Shown: in pieces, positions 15,182 to 22,314 of the stretch
Layout: each line of letters starts with the position of its first letter
How positions within the stretch are numbered: the first letter of the stretch is position 1
Assembly (NCBI RefSeq): GCF_025791835.1
Contig: NZ_JAOXLP010000041.1
Location: forward strand, 1 to 23,405
Direction of reading: 5' to 3'
Length of the DNA: 23,405 nt
From: Roseomonas xinghualingensis
GTDB taxonomy: Bacteria > Pseudomonadota > Alphaproteobacteria > Acetobacterales > Acetobacteraceae
Made by a program: the position numbers and the translations under genes
Notes under the pieces: model-generated
The model's input: the letters and a program-made list of their open reading frames with translations, nothing else
Databases searched by the model: none
What the model was told of the DNA's origin: nothing

Positions 15182-16210
15182 CTACGACACGCTCGCACCC
15201 TGCGTCTCGAACCGCTGCCCGCTGCGCAACACCGCGCAGATGATCCGCGCCAGCTTGGCCGCCAGTGCCACCACCACGGTGTTCACGTGCGCGCGTGCTC
15301 GTAGTCCCCGCAGCCAGCCACCCAGGGGTGTTTCGGCCGTCGACAGGCTCGGCAGCGCGGCGCGAGCGCCGTGGATCAGCATCTTGCGCAGGTATGCGTT
15401 GCCGCGCTTGCTGATCCCCAGCAATTTTGGTTTGCCTCCTGTCGTCATCTGTCTCGGCACCAATCCCAACCACGCCGCCAGATCCCGGCCACGCCCGAAC
15501 GTTTCGGCTTTACCGACCGCGGCGACCAGCGCCGTCGCGTTCAGGGGGCCGATACCGGGGATCGTGGTCAGCAACCGGGCGGCCTCATCGGTCCGAGCCT
15601 GCAGCGCAAATTCGTCGTCAAAAGCCGAGATGCGCCGGTCCAGTTCGCGCCACTCCGCCTGCTGGTCCTCCACCAGCAGCCGGGTCCGCGAGCTGAGCGC
15701 AGCCTGATCCTCGCCCAGTAGGGCTTCGAGAAACAGTTCCAGCTTGCGCCGCCCGTGGGGTACGGTGATGCCGCGCTCGAGCAGAATGGCGCGCAACTGA
15801 TTGATCAATGCTGTCCGCTCGCTTACCAGCCGATCCCTGGCACGATGGAGGCTCTGCATGTCGAGCTGTGTTTCGCTCTTGAGCTCCACGAACCGCATGG
15901 TCGGCCGGGTCGCCGCCTCGGCGATCGCCTCCGCGTCCCGATCATCGTTCTTTTGTGCCTTCACGTAGGGACGCACGTACTCGGGGGACATCAAACGGAC
16001 CTCGTGGCCCTGCTCGCGCAGCCTGCGGCCGAGATGATGTGCTCCACAGCAGGCCTCCATGGCCACCACGCAGCCCGGCATACCTGCCGCCAGCTTAATG
16101 ATCCCGTCACGGTGCAGGCGCCGCCGCATGAGCACGCGTCCTTCCACATCCAGGCCGACCACGCTGCAGCTGTTCTTGCCCAGGTCGATCCCCAGCACCG
16201 CGCTCTGCAT
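15182..16210 (-). CDS. IS110-family (IS1111-group) DEDD transposase
   Basis: A 342-residue recombinase that looks complete. The N-terminal RuvC-like domain has D in VLGIDLGKNS, E in VVAMEACCGAHH and the DD pair in KNDDRDAEAIAEAA. The C-terminal transposase_20 region has IPGIGPLNATALVAAVG, LAAWLGLVPRQ and the conserved serine-containing ending LGISKRGNAYLRKMLIHGAR. I chose the ATG at 16210 because GGGAG lies 8 bases upstream; the ATG at 16225 has its GGAGG directly abutting it. Family members insert using an RNA guide. No damage is visible. Confidence 0.9.
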   Translation of the reverse strand: MQSAVLGIDLGKNSCSVVGLDVEGRVLMRRRLHRDGIIKLAAGMPGCVVAMEACCGAHHLGRRLREQGHEVRLMSPEYVRPYVKAQKNDDRDAEAIAEAATRPTMRFVELKSETQLDMQSLHRARDRLVSERTALINQLRAILLERGITVPHGRRKLELFLEALLGEDQAALSSRTRLLVEDQQAEWRELDRRISAFDDEFALQARTDEAARLLTTIPGIGPLNATALVAAVGKAETFGRGRDLAAWLGLVPRQMTTGGKPKLLGISKRGNAYLRKMLIHGARAALPSLSTAETPLGGWLRGLRARAHVNTVVVALAAKLARIICAVLRSGQRFETQGASVS

Positions 16211-16262
16211 CGGATCTGCTCCCATCCCTCCGGTTGCCCCCTCAGCCTAGAGCGTGATCCGA

Positions 16263-16309
16263 GCGATCTGATTCGAATGTTCTTGCCCGACGCGGCGGCG
16301 ATCTGATTC
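16263..16309 (+). repeat. 12-base direct repeat in the IS630 left end
   Basis: GCGATCTGATTC occurs at 16263-16274 and again at 16298-16309, 35 bases apart, between the left tip and the transposase gene. The second copy is absent from the right end. The repeats are possible transposase-binding sites. Confidence 0.55.
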
Positions 16310-16340
16310 ACCCTGCTGGCTGGTGAGGAGGCCAGCATGG

Positions 16341-17244
16341 ATGGGTCGGACCTTGTCGGAGGATCTTCGCAGCCGGGTCATTGGGGCGGTGGAGGGTGGA
16401 TTGTCCCGCCGGGCGGCGGCCGAGCGCTTCGGCGTGGGGGTGGCCACTGCCATCCGCTGGGTTCGGGTGTTCCACGCAACGGGCGCGACGAGGGCTCGGC
16501 CAAAAGGCGGCGACCAGCGCTCGCAGCGGATTGAGGCGTATGGTGCCGTCATTCTCGGCGCGGTGGAGGCCAAGGTGGACATCACGCTCGTCGAGCTGGC
16601 GGAGATGCTCCGGCGCGAGCACGGCGCCCACTTTGCCCCGAGCACCGGCGCACGCCAGCGAGCAGGACAGGCCCGACGTCGCGGCCAAGCGCCGCGCCTG
16701 GTTCAACGCGCAGCCTGACCTCGACCCCGAGCGCCTGGTCTTCATCGACGAGACCGGTGCCTCGACCAAGATGGCCCGCCTGCGCGGGCGGGCCAAACGC
16801 GGCCAGCGCTGCCGTGCTCCGGTTCCGCACGGCCACTGGAAGACCACCACCTTCACCGGCGCCCTGCGACTGTCGGGCATGACCGCACCCATGGTGCTCG
16901 ACGGGCCCATGAACCGAGCTGCCTTTGCCGCCTACATCGACCAGGTGCTGGTGCCGACACTCCGGCCCGGTGACATCGTCATCATGGACAACTTGCCCGC
17001 CCACAAGGGCCAGTACACTCGCGCCGCCATCGAGGCCACGGGCGCCACCCTCCGCTACCTCCCGCCCTACTCTCCTGACTTCAACCCCATCGAGAATGCC
17101 TTCGCCAAGCTCAAGGCGATCCTGCGCAAAGCCGCCGCCCGCAGCCTCGACGACCTCTGGAATGCCATCGGGAACGCACTCCCCCAGTTCACGACAGCCG
17201 AGTGCGCCAACCTCTTCACAGCCGCCGGATATGAGCCCGAATGA
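16341..17244 (+). pseudogene. IS630-family DDE transposase with internal deletion
   Basis: The first frame (ATG at 16341, GAGGAGG upstream) carries the helix-turn-helix part: [20 protein letters not shown], ending at AHFAPST. The second frame resumes at [19 protein letters not shown] and carries the catalytic core: FIDETGAS (Asp), [10 protein letters not shown] (Asp) and [17 protein letters not shown] (Glu). In intact relatives about 16 residues (VWR...KKKT type) link these parts. Their absence plus the frame change points to a deletion of roughly 50 bases near 16645, so this copy is probably inactive. Confidence 0.82.
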
Positions 17245-17401
17245 ACAGAGTCTGCTCTAGCGCGAGGGGAGTGAGGGCGGGCCATCCCATAAAGTACCCA
17301 TCCGGCGGGTCTTGCGATTACCCACATCTTCGGCGGGCCTGTTGCCTCGATTGAATCTGCTGTGACTCTGTCCGTGCCGCCGAATCACGGAGGCGTCACG
17401 G

Positions 17402-17503
17402 ATGCGGAACGAGACCAGCAGCAGCGAAGCCGCTTGGCAGGAGGAAGAACTCTCTGCGGCGACCCTTCCCGATAAGCGTCTGGCCCGTCGGCTGCGACGA
17501 TTG
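17402..17503 (+). pseudogene. IS4-family (Tn5-like) transposase, N-terminal fragment
   Basis: From the ATG at 17402 the frame encodes AAWQEEELSAATLPDKRLARRLRRL, matching the DNA-binding head of Tn5/IS50-type transposases (E-E-x(5)-LxDxRLxxRL). It is cut at about 17503, where the next IS5-family element begins. The stretch 17258-17401 just before it holds nothing further that I recognise. Confidence 0.55.
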
Positions 17504-18768
17504 GACACTTCGAAAAACCTCGCGGCTGAGGCGCGAAGCTGATTCACTGGCTCTGGTCAAAGGAGGCAGTGGCAATGGCGGGGCAGCCTGGCTTCTTCGA
17601 TGTCGATGAGCGGTATGCAGCGCTCTCCGCAGCCGGCGACCCGCTGGAGCGCCTCTCGGCCGTGGTCGATTTTGAGATCTTCCGTCCCGTGCTGGATACG
17701 GCACTGGCGCGGTCGGACTGCGGCCGCGGCGGACGCCCGCCCTATGATGCCGTGATGATGTTCCGCATCCTGGTGCTGCAGGCGCTCTACAGCCTCTCGG
17801 ATGAGCAGGCAGAATTCCAGCTGCGCGACCGGCTGTCCTTTATGCGCTTTGCGGGCCTTGCTCTGCACCAAGCGGTGCCGGACGCCAAGACGATCTGGCT
17901 CTATCGCGAACAGCTCAAGCAGGCCGGTGCCATGAAGGGGCTGTTCCGCCGCTTTGATGAGGTGCTGGCGGCCAAGGGATTTCTCGCCATGGGTGGGCAG
18001 ATCATCGATGCCACCCTGATCGCGGCACCGCGCCAGAAGCTCACGGTGGAGGAGAAAGCCACCATCCGCGAGGGCGGCACGCCGGAGCATTGGTCGAAGG
18101 CCAAGCGGGCACAGAAGGATCGGGATGCCCGGTGGACGCTCAAGCGCGGCAGAGCCAAGCCCAAATCAGAAGGCCATCAGCGCCAAGTCATCCAGATCGC
18201 GGTGCCGGTCTTCGGCTACAAGAGCCACATCGGCATTGACCGGCGGCACGGGCTGATCCGCCGCTGGACGGTCACCGATGCAGCTCAGCACGACAGCCGC
18301 AGCTTTGCTGGCCTGCTCGACCCAGGGAACACCGCCAGCCGTGTCTGGGCCGACACCGCCTACCGCACAAAGCGCAACCTGGAAGTGCTGGAGCGACGCG
18401 GACTGTCTGAGAGGATCCAGTTCCGCAGACCACCACGACGCCAACTCTCCGAACAACAAGCGAAAGCCAATGCATCACGCGCCCGGATCCGCTCCGGCAT
18501 CGAGCATGTTTTCGCCGCGCAGAAGCGTCGCATGGCGCTGTTCGTCCGCACCATTGGCCTGGCCCGCGCGCAGGTGAAGATCGGCATGGCCAATCTCGCC
18601 TACAACTTCACCCGCCTCGCCTGGCTCAGCACCCGAGCTGCGCCCGCATAACCCCACAGCGCCCACGAAGAGCGGCACCCGCCGCCCAAAGCCGGTGACC
18701 CAGCCGGGTCAGCAGGGGCATGTCACAGCCTGAGGCGATGATCCTGTTCTGGGGGCTGCGAAACGCCG
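17504..18768 (+). mobile_element. IS5-family element, right end apparently lost
   Basis: The left tip is probably the GACACTTCGAAAAACCTCG stretch that interrupts the IS4-type head. A matching inverted copy (GGTTTTTCGAAGTG) is not present near 18760, where the sequence changes abruptly after GGGGGCTGCGA. The element therefore appears to be truncated by a few dozen bases on the right. Confidence 0.5.
17575..18651 (+). CDS. IS5-family transposase
   Basis: A 358-residue IS5-type DDE transposase. The N-terminal DUF772-like domain is seen in GRGGRPPYDAVMMFRILVLQ and LYSLSDEQAEFQLRDRLSF. The catalytic region contains GGQIIDATLIAAPRQ (first Asp), VWADTAYRTKRN (second Asp) and ARIRSGIEHVFAAQKRRM (Glu). 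AGGAGG at 17561-17566 lies 8 bases before the ATG at 17575, which is a better start than the GTG at 17569. The gene is intact even though the element seems to have lost its right tip, so it could act in trans. Confidence 0.92.
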   Translation: MAGQPGFFDVDERYAALSAAGDPLERLSAVVDFEIFRPVLDTALARSDCGRGGRPPYDAVMMFRILVLQALYSLSDEQAEFQLRDRLSFMRFAGLALHQAVPDAKTIWLYREQLKQAGAMKGLFRRFDEVLAAKGFLAMGGQIIDATLIAAPRQKLTVEEKATIREGGTPEHWSKAKRAQKDRDARWTLKRGRAKPKSEGHQRQVIQIAVPVFGYKSHIGIDRRHGLIRRWTVTDAAQHDSRSFAGLLDPGNTASRVWADTAYRTKRNLEVLERRGLSERIQFRRPPRRQLSEQQAKANASRARIRSGIEHVFAAQKRRMALFVRTIGLARAQVKIGMANLAYNFTRLAWLSTRAAPA

Positions 18769-19005
18769 AGTAACTCGAGGTCTCCGATCGACTTCTCGCG
18801 CCCCGGCAAACCCACGGACAACGCGTTCAGGCTGGCGTTGGCAGCGCGGAGGCGCAGCCAACGCTGCGCCCCCACACGCCGATCGCGACGGGGAAAGAGG
18901 CTGCTGGACAGGCCGGCCATTCCCCGGCGATCCAGTCACCTTAGGGTGGGGCGTTGGATCACGACTGCTCATCGAACTCGAGTTCGCCGTGCGCCGCCAC
19001 CGTGG
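18652..19005. other. Gap between IS5-type gene and hupE-like gene
   Basis: The first 115 bases are the non-coding right part of the IS5-type element. After the junction near 18768 there is a minus-strand frame from 18920 (MAGLSSSLFPRRDRRVGAQR...) with protein-like composition but no recognisable family. I see no RNA gene. Confidence 0.35.
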
Positions 19006-19659
19006 TCACTTGACGCCCAGAAACAGCATGCCTTCAACATGTCCGACGAACAGCGCCAGCCCGATGCCAGCCACGACGGCGCCCGCCAGGCGCACCTTCA
19101 TTCGACGAGCAGCATCACTGGCGATCACCCAGCGCGTGACGAGACCGGCGAGCACTGCCACGACCAACTGGACCAGCGTGAAGCCGGCGAGATAGGCGAT
19201 GAGCGACGTCTGCTCCGCACCGAAGATCGACTCGCCGTAAGCCCACCCATGAAAGAGCCCCGCGCCGGCGAAGAGAACGGAGAGCATGAGCGTGGGAAGC
19301 TCGCGATTTGTGGCGATGATGGCTCCGAGCAGGAGCACTGTAGCGGCGATGACCAATTCGGCTACGGGAAGCGTGACGCCGGCGAGATGGACGAGACATC
19401 CGGCAACGGTCCCGACTACGAACGAGAGCGTCAGCCCCCAGAGGCGGCCCGCAAGTGCGGCTGTAATGCCGAGGGCGACGACGAAGGCGAAGTGGTCAAC
19501 ACCGATTATAGGATGCCCGAAGCCGGAAAGCAGGCCCTGTCCGAAAGTCTGCGGAACCTGACCGCCCATCGGGTGGTGGGCAAGTGCCGGGAAGGCGCTC
19601 GCCAGAACGAGAGCCCCTGCACATGCGACGCGTATAGCGTGAGAGCGATGAATCGCCAT
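19006..19659 (-). CDS. HupE/UreJ-type metal permease, likely cobalt uptake
   Basis: A 217-residue membrane protein with a signal peptide ending near LASAFPALAHH and six or so membrane helices. The HPIIGVDHFAFV motif near residue 48 is the HupE/UreJ metal-binding signature, and a second histidine-containing motif (LFHGWAYGES) lies in a later helix. The family transports nickel or cobalt. GGGAGG lies about 10 bases before the ATG at 19659. It is the last gene of the thiocyanate hydrolase operon, 46 bases after the maturation gene. Given the cobalt-type active site of that enzyme, cobalt is the more likely substrate; this is inference from context. Confidence 0.85.
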   Translation of the reverse strand: MAIHRSHAIRVACAGALVLASAFPALAHHPMGGQVPQTFGQGLLSGFGHPIIGVDHFAFVVALGITAALAGRLWGLTLSFVVGTVAGCLVHLAGVTLPVAELVIAATVLLLGAIIATNRELPTLMLSVLFAGAGLFHGWAYGESIFGAEQTSLIAYLAGFTLVQLVVAVLAGLVTRWVIASDAARRMKVRLAGAVVAGIGLALFVGHVEGMLFLGVK

Positions 19660-19684
19660 GATCTAGTCTACCTCCCTTGGCGCT

Positions 19685-19717
19685 GTTCCTAAACAGCTTC
19701 GGTTCCTAAACAGCTTC
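19685..19717. repeat. Tandem 16-base repeat across the activator stop codon
   Basis: GTTCCTAAACAGCTTC occurs twice (19685-19700 and 19702-19717) with one base between. On the minus strand each copy reads GAAGCTGTTTAGGAAC, so the final codons and TAG of the upstream gene are duplicated. It looks like a slippage duplication in the gap before the hupE-like gene. Confidence 0.8.
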
Positions 19718-20086
19718 AAGCCGCGTTCGGACGGCACTTATTCGACGGGCGAGTTCCTCCTCGGTCACGAGCCCGCGGCTGAGCATGATATGAGCGAGTG
19801 TCAGAAGCTGGCGTTCCGGATTCGGAATCGCGCTGTACACTGCCTCAAGCTCATCCTCGGCGTGCCGCCGCTCCAGGTTATCAAGAGCCCCACCCGCCGA
19901 TAGACAGTCGCAGGTTGCGTCGAGGCATACCTTCCATGGCGGTGCTGGCTCGGCGACGCACCAACGCGGCGCAAGCTTGTCCCAGGTTTGCTCCTCGCTT
20001 CGGATGGATTCGAGCAAGGCTACGCGACGAAGGTCGACGTACTGCCCTTCGGTCTGCTCATGAATGCCGACACTCTCCCCGTTCAT
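19706..20086 (-). CDS. Thiocyanate hydrolase maturation protein (P15K-like)
   Basis: A 126-residue protein related to the N-terminal half of nitrile hydratase beta subunits. The C-terminal segment ERQLLTLAHIMLSRGLVTEEEL is the conserved helix of that fold. In Thiobacillus thioparus, a similar small protein (P15K) encoded beside the enzyme is needed for cobalt insertion and oxidation of the claw cysteines. A cysteine motif, C54-x4-C59-x-C61 (CLDATCDC), with a further Cys at 43, could bind the metal during transfer. The start codon overlaps the gamma-subunit stop as ATGA. Alternative reading: an activator for a nitrile hydratase proper, which would act the same way. Confidence 0.72.
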   Translation of the reverse strand: MNGESVGIHEQTEGQYVDLRRVALLESIRSEEQTWDKLAPRWCVAEPAPPWKVCLDATCDCLSAGGALDNLERRHAEDELEAVYSAIPNPERQLLTLAHIMLSRGLVTEEELARRISAVRTRLEAV

Positions 20087-20844
20087 TGTGCGGCCTCCTT
20101 CGGCCTACCCCCGCTGTGGACCGGCCGGCTGGCCTTGTGGATCGGCCGAGGACCGTCCGATGTCCTGCCGGGCCGCGGCAGGGCAATGCCGATCATGCAG
20201 TCGCGAGTGACGATTTCAGCGAGTTGCTCCTCCGTCCAGCCCTCGGTGCCCGCAGGCCTCACGGGAAGGACCATAAAGCGGCTTTTCGCGTTGGAGTCCT
20301 CAACCCGCAGCTCGACCTCGGGCGGGAGAATCAATCCGAACTCCGCCAGCACCTGACGCGGCCAGCGGACTATCCTGCGACGGTAGTTAGGCGCACGGTA
20401 CCAATAAGGCGAGTGGCCGAGCAACGGCCGCGGATAACATGAGCAGAGAGTGCACACGATCACATGATGCACCGTCGGCGTATCTTCGAGTACGGTCAGG
20501 TGCATGTAGTCGCTTGTGGTCCCGAAGCCAGTAGGTTCGGCCCAGTCGACGCCGACCTCCTTGCTGGCAGCGAGGGGATCGGCAAATACCCGGGACTTGT
20601 ATGCCGGGTCAGTCCAGGCCTTTGCGACCATGCGCGAGCCTGCGGCCGGCGATCTCGCGTCGTTCCATTCGGAGAACACACGGTGATCTTCGGCGGTGAA
20701 CAGGCCTTTCTCGATCGCCAGTTCGCGAACAGCTAGTTCGAGAATTTCGAAGTCGGAAATCTCATCGACCATTGGCGCTGCCTGATGGTCGTGGCCGCCG
20801 TGTTCCGGATGGTCGTGGCCGCCGTCTTTATGTGTCTCTGACAT
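20083..20844 (-). CDS. scnC: Thiocyanate hydrolase gamma (catalytic) subunit, cobalt type
   Basis: A 253-residue protein homologous to nitrile hydratase alpha subunits. The metal claw C131-T-L-C134-S-C136, followed by YPRPLLG and PYWYRAPNYRRR, is the cobalt-type signature. Other family features are RMVAKAWTDPAYKSRVFADP and the ending IVTRDCMIGIALPR. Two claw cysteines are oxidised in mature enzymes. The enzyme class converts thiocyanate to carbonyl sulfide and ammonia in the cytoplasm. I chose the ATG at 20844, with AGGAAAG upstream; a frame to 20880 exists. The N-terminal tail is unusually His-rich (GGHDH repeated). A nitrile hydratase alpha subunit is the alternative; the partner gene and the activator favour thiocyanate hydrolase. 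Confidence 0.8.
   Translation of the reverse strand: MSETHKDGGHDHPEHGGHDHQAAPMVDEISDFEILELAVRELAIEKGLFTAEDHRVFSEWNDARSPAAGSRMVAKAWTDPAYKSRVFADPLAASKEVGVDWAEPTGFGTTSDYMHLTVLEDTPTVHHVIVCTLCSCYPRPLLGHSPYWYRAPNYRRRIVRWPRQVLAEFGLILPPEVELRVEDSNAKSRFMVLPVRPAGTEGWTEEQLAEIVTRDCMIGIALPRPGRTSDGPRPIHKASRPVHSGGRPKEAAQ
20784..20825. repeat. 18-base direct repeat coding the His-rich tail of the gamma subunit
   Basis: GATGGTCGTGGCCGCCGT occurs at 20784-20801 and 20808-20825. On the coding strand each copy gives the GGHDH unit near the N-terminus (residues 8-20). The duplication explains the repeated histidine motif. Confidence 0.85.
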
Positions 20845-20880
20845 GTTCTGCTCTTTCCTATGGCTAGGTCCGTGCTTCAT

Positions 20881-21732
20881 TCAGTCCTCGGCTTCGAGCC
20901 ACATCTCCGGATATTCGCTCTGAAGGGTATCGTTCTCGAACGGGTACTCCGCCCAAAGATCCTTCTGCTGAAACCGGACGATGTAATACTGCTCCTGCGG
21001 GGCGTCGTATCGCTCCCAGGCCTCGTCGGCGGGAATGAGGTCTGGGTATGTTAGGGCAGCGATCGTCCCGCTCATATTCCGAGCGTACATCTGGGTGCGG
21101 GTGTAGAATATCGCCGGCAGATCTTTCACTCGAACGCGGTCGCCGACCTTGAAGCGGGCAGGCCGGATTTCACCAGTGCCTTCCCATGGAGCCTTGGATC
21201 CATAGTCAGGGCGGTTCCCGGTTCCGGTTTTACCGGTCCCGGTGTTGGTGGTAACGTTGGTCTGAGCGCCGGCGCTAATGTTTGACGTAGCGTGCCCTCC
21301 GCGTTGAGCGTTTACGCCCAGTCTTTTCCTGATCTCTCCAATTTTCTCCTGCAGCTCGATCAGCGAAACGTATTTTTTGTCGACAAGCATTTTCGCAGCG
21401 CCCCAGATCCAGCGCGCGTTGTAGGGGAAGCCGTAATAGAGGGTCGTGCCGATATCGTTGGCATAGATCCGGCGCCGTTCTTCGGCGTTCCACAAGCCCC
21501 TGAAGCCGAGGACCTCGCAGGTGATGTAGGCGTTGTTCTCCCACTCCTCGTCCTCTTTTTCCTCGAATATCTGAGGCGCGGCGGGCTGCCCCCCGACATC
21601 GTGCGGGGGCCATATAAGGGCCTCGTACCGGATATGCGGGACCTCGTACGGCCAGTCCTGCTCCTGATGGATTGTCGGCCTCAGCTGGGTGCCGGTTTCG
21701 TAAATCTGGCGGGTTTCGCTCGGTGATGGCAT
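20881..21732 (-). CDS. Fused beta-alpha subunit of thiocyanate hydrolase (nitrile hydratase beta-like)
   Basis: A 283-residue protein with two halves matching the two halves of nitrile hydratase beta. Residues 30-140 (PPHDVGGQP, GFRGLWNAEERRRIYANDIG, MLVDKKYVSLIELQEKIGEI) match the N-terminal half, which is the beta subunit in thiocyanate hydrolase. Residues 190-283 (RPARFKVGDRVRVKDLP, YIVRFQQKDLWAEYPF) match the C-terminal SH3-like half, which is the alpha subunit there. They are joined by a Gly/Thr/Asn-rich linker (about 141-185). As I recall, the separate T. thioparus subunits are about 157 and 126 residues, which add up to this length. The start at 21732 has AAGGA 9 bases upstream. It leads the operon; the gamma gene follows after 36 bases. 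Confidence 0.75.
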   Translation of the reverse strand: MPSPSETRQIYETGTQLRPTIHQEQDWPYEVPHIRYEALIWPPHDVGGQPAAPQIFEEKEDEEWENNAYITCEVLGFRGLWNAEERRRIYANDIGTTLYYGFPYNARWIWGAAKMLVDKKYVSLIELQEKIGEIRKRLGVNAQRGGHATSNISAGAQTNVTTNTGTGKTGTGNRPDYGSKAPWEGTGEIRPARFKVGDRVRVKDLPAIFYTRTQMYARNMSGTIAALTYPDLIPADEAWERYDAPQEQYYIVRFQQKDLWAEYPFENDTLQSEYPEMWLEAED

Positions 21733-22194
21733 CGCGATTTTTCCTTGCTTCTCGAGTTGAGACGGTCGGCCCTGCATCGGTCGCGACAACCGGCTTAAAC
21801 GGCTGCAAGATGTGTCGTGGACAGCCTGGTTTCCCATGGCGCGACCTCACTTGCACCTCGGCCAATTTTTATTTGGTAACGATGACCGAACGAAGCAAGT
21901 ATTTTCTACTTTGTGAGGGTCAGTTTTACTTGGGGTGGTTAGAGTTCGGTCGCGGTATCGTGTATTGAGCGGGCATGCTGTCGTACAGCGTCCGAGATGT
22001 GAATGCGCAGGGCTTTATCGTCGTTAGCGACCGCTTGGGTGATCGCCACACGTGCCGGATCAGAGCTATGCTGCGGAAGCTGCCCGCCGCAATGGACGCT
22101 GTATGAACAGTGTAAGGCCATGTGTGAAAGGCCTGAAATCGCATTCGCGCGAGACTGCGGCTCCATTCCGGTGGAGTCCTGATTGCCAGGCAGC
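21733..22194. other. Region upstream of the thiocyanate hydrolase operon
   Basis: The first 200 bases are visibly AT-richer than the surroundings (for example around 21865-21935) and must contain the operon promoter on the minus strand; a TTGCTT box near 21894 with an A/T-rich stretch 17-21 bases downstream is a candidate. Further right, the minus strand encodes a protein-like end (SDPARVAITQAVANDDKALR ... HDTATEL, stop at 21939) that could be the tail of a lost gene. I cannot name it. Confidence 0.3.
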
Positions 22195-22314
22195 ATGCTG
22201 CCGAGCTTGCCCCGGGCCAAGGACCTCATCGGCGACAAGGGGTACGACAGCAACCGCTTCCGCCAAGCACTGGCGGCCCGTGGCATCACGCCCTGCATAC
22301 CCTCAAGTCGCAGC
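22195..22314 (+). pseudogene. IS5-family transposase fragment
   Basis: The plus strand encodes LPRAKDLIGDKGYDSNRFRQ followed by ALAARGITPCIPSSRS, the conserved mid-to-late segment of IS427-type transposases (second catalytic Asp in GDKGYD). It is cut exactly where the end of the next element starts at 22315. Nothing of its N-terminal part is visible upstream. Confidence 0.75.

Larger units (their letters stand above)
14990..16248 (-). mobile_element. IS110-family (IS1111-group) element
   Basis: The element consists of an intact DEDD transposase, a short upstream end (about 38 bases to the TA that marks the IS630 boundary) and a long non-coding downstream end (about 190 bases, 14990-15181). 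A short left end with a long right end is the layout of the IS1111 group. Exact tips are not certain because this family lacks simple terminal inverted repeats. It sits between an IS3 fragment and an IS630 element. Confidence 0.55.
16250..17257 (+). mobile_element. IS630-family insertion sequence
   Basis: The element is flanked by TA on both sides (16248-16249 and 17258-17259), the fixed target of IS630/mariner elements, with GAGC as the outermost four bases at each end. Beyond these the ends are only weakly alike. The size, about 1.0 kb, fits the family. Confidence 0.65.

Noticed and set aside
16341..17244. Programmed frameshift in the IS630 transposase
   Set aside because: No slippery run lies at the junction, and about 16 expected residues are missing, so a deletion explains it better.
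18709..18972. Minus-strand frames after the IS5-type gene
   Set aside because: Two competing frames with plausible composition, but neither matches a family I know and no ribosome site decides between them.
19006..21732. Ordinary nitrile hydratase operon
   Set aside because: Not fully excluded, but the gamma-type catalytic subunit, the linker-split beta homologue and the P15K-like gene fit thiocyanate hydrolase better. No amidase or aldoxime dehydratase gene accompanies it.
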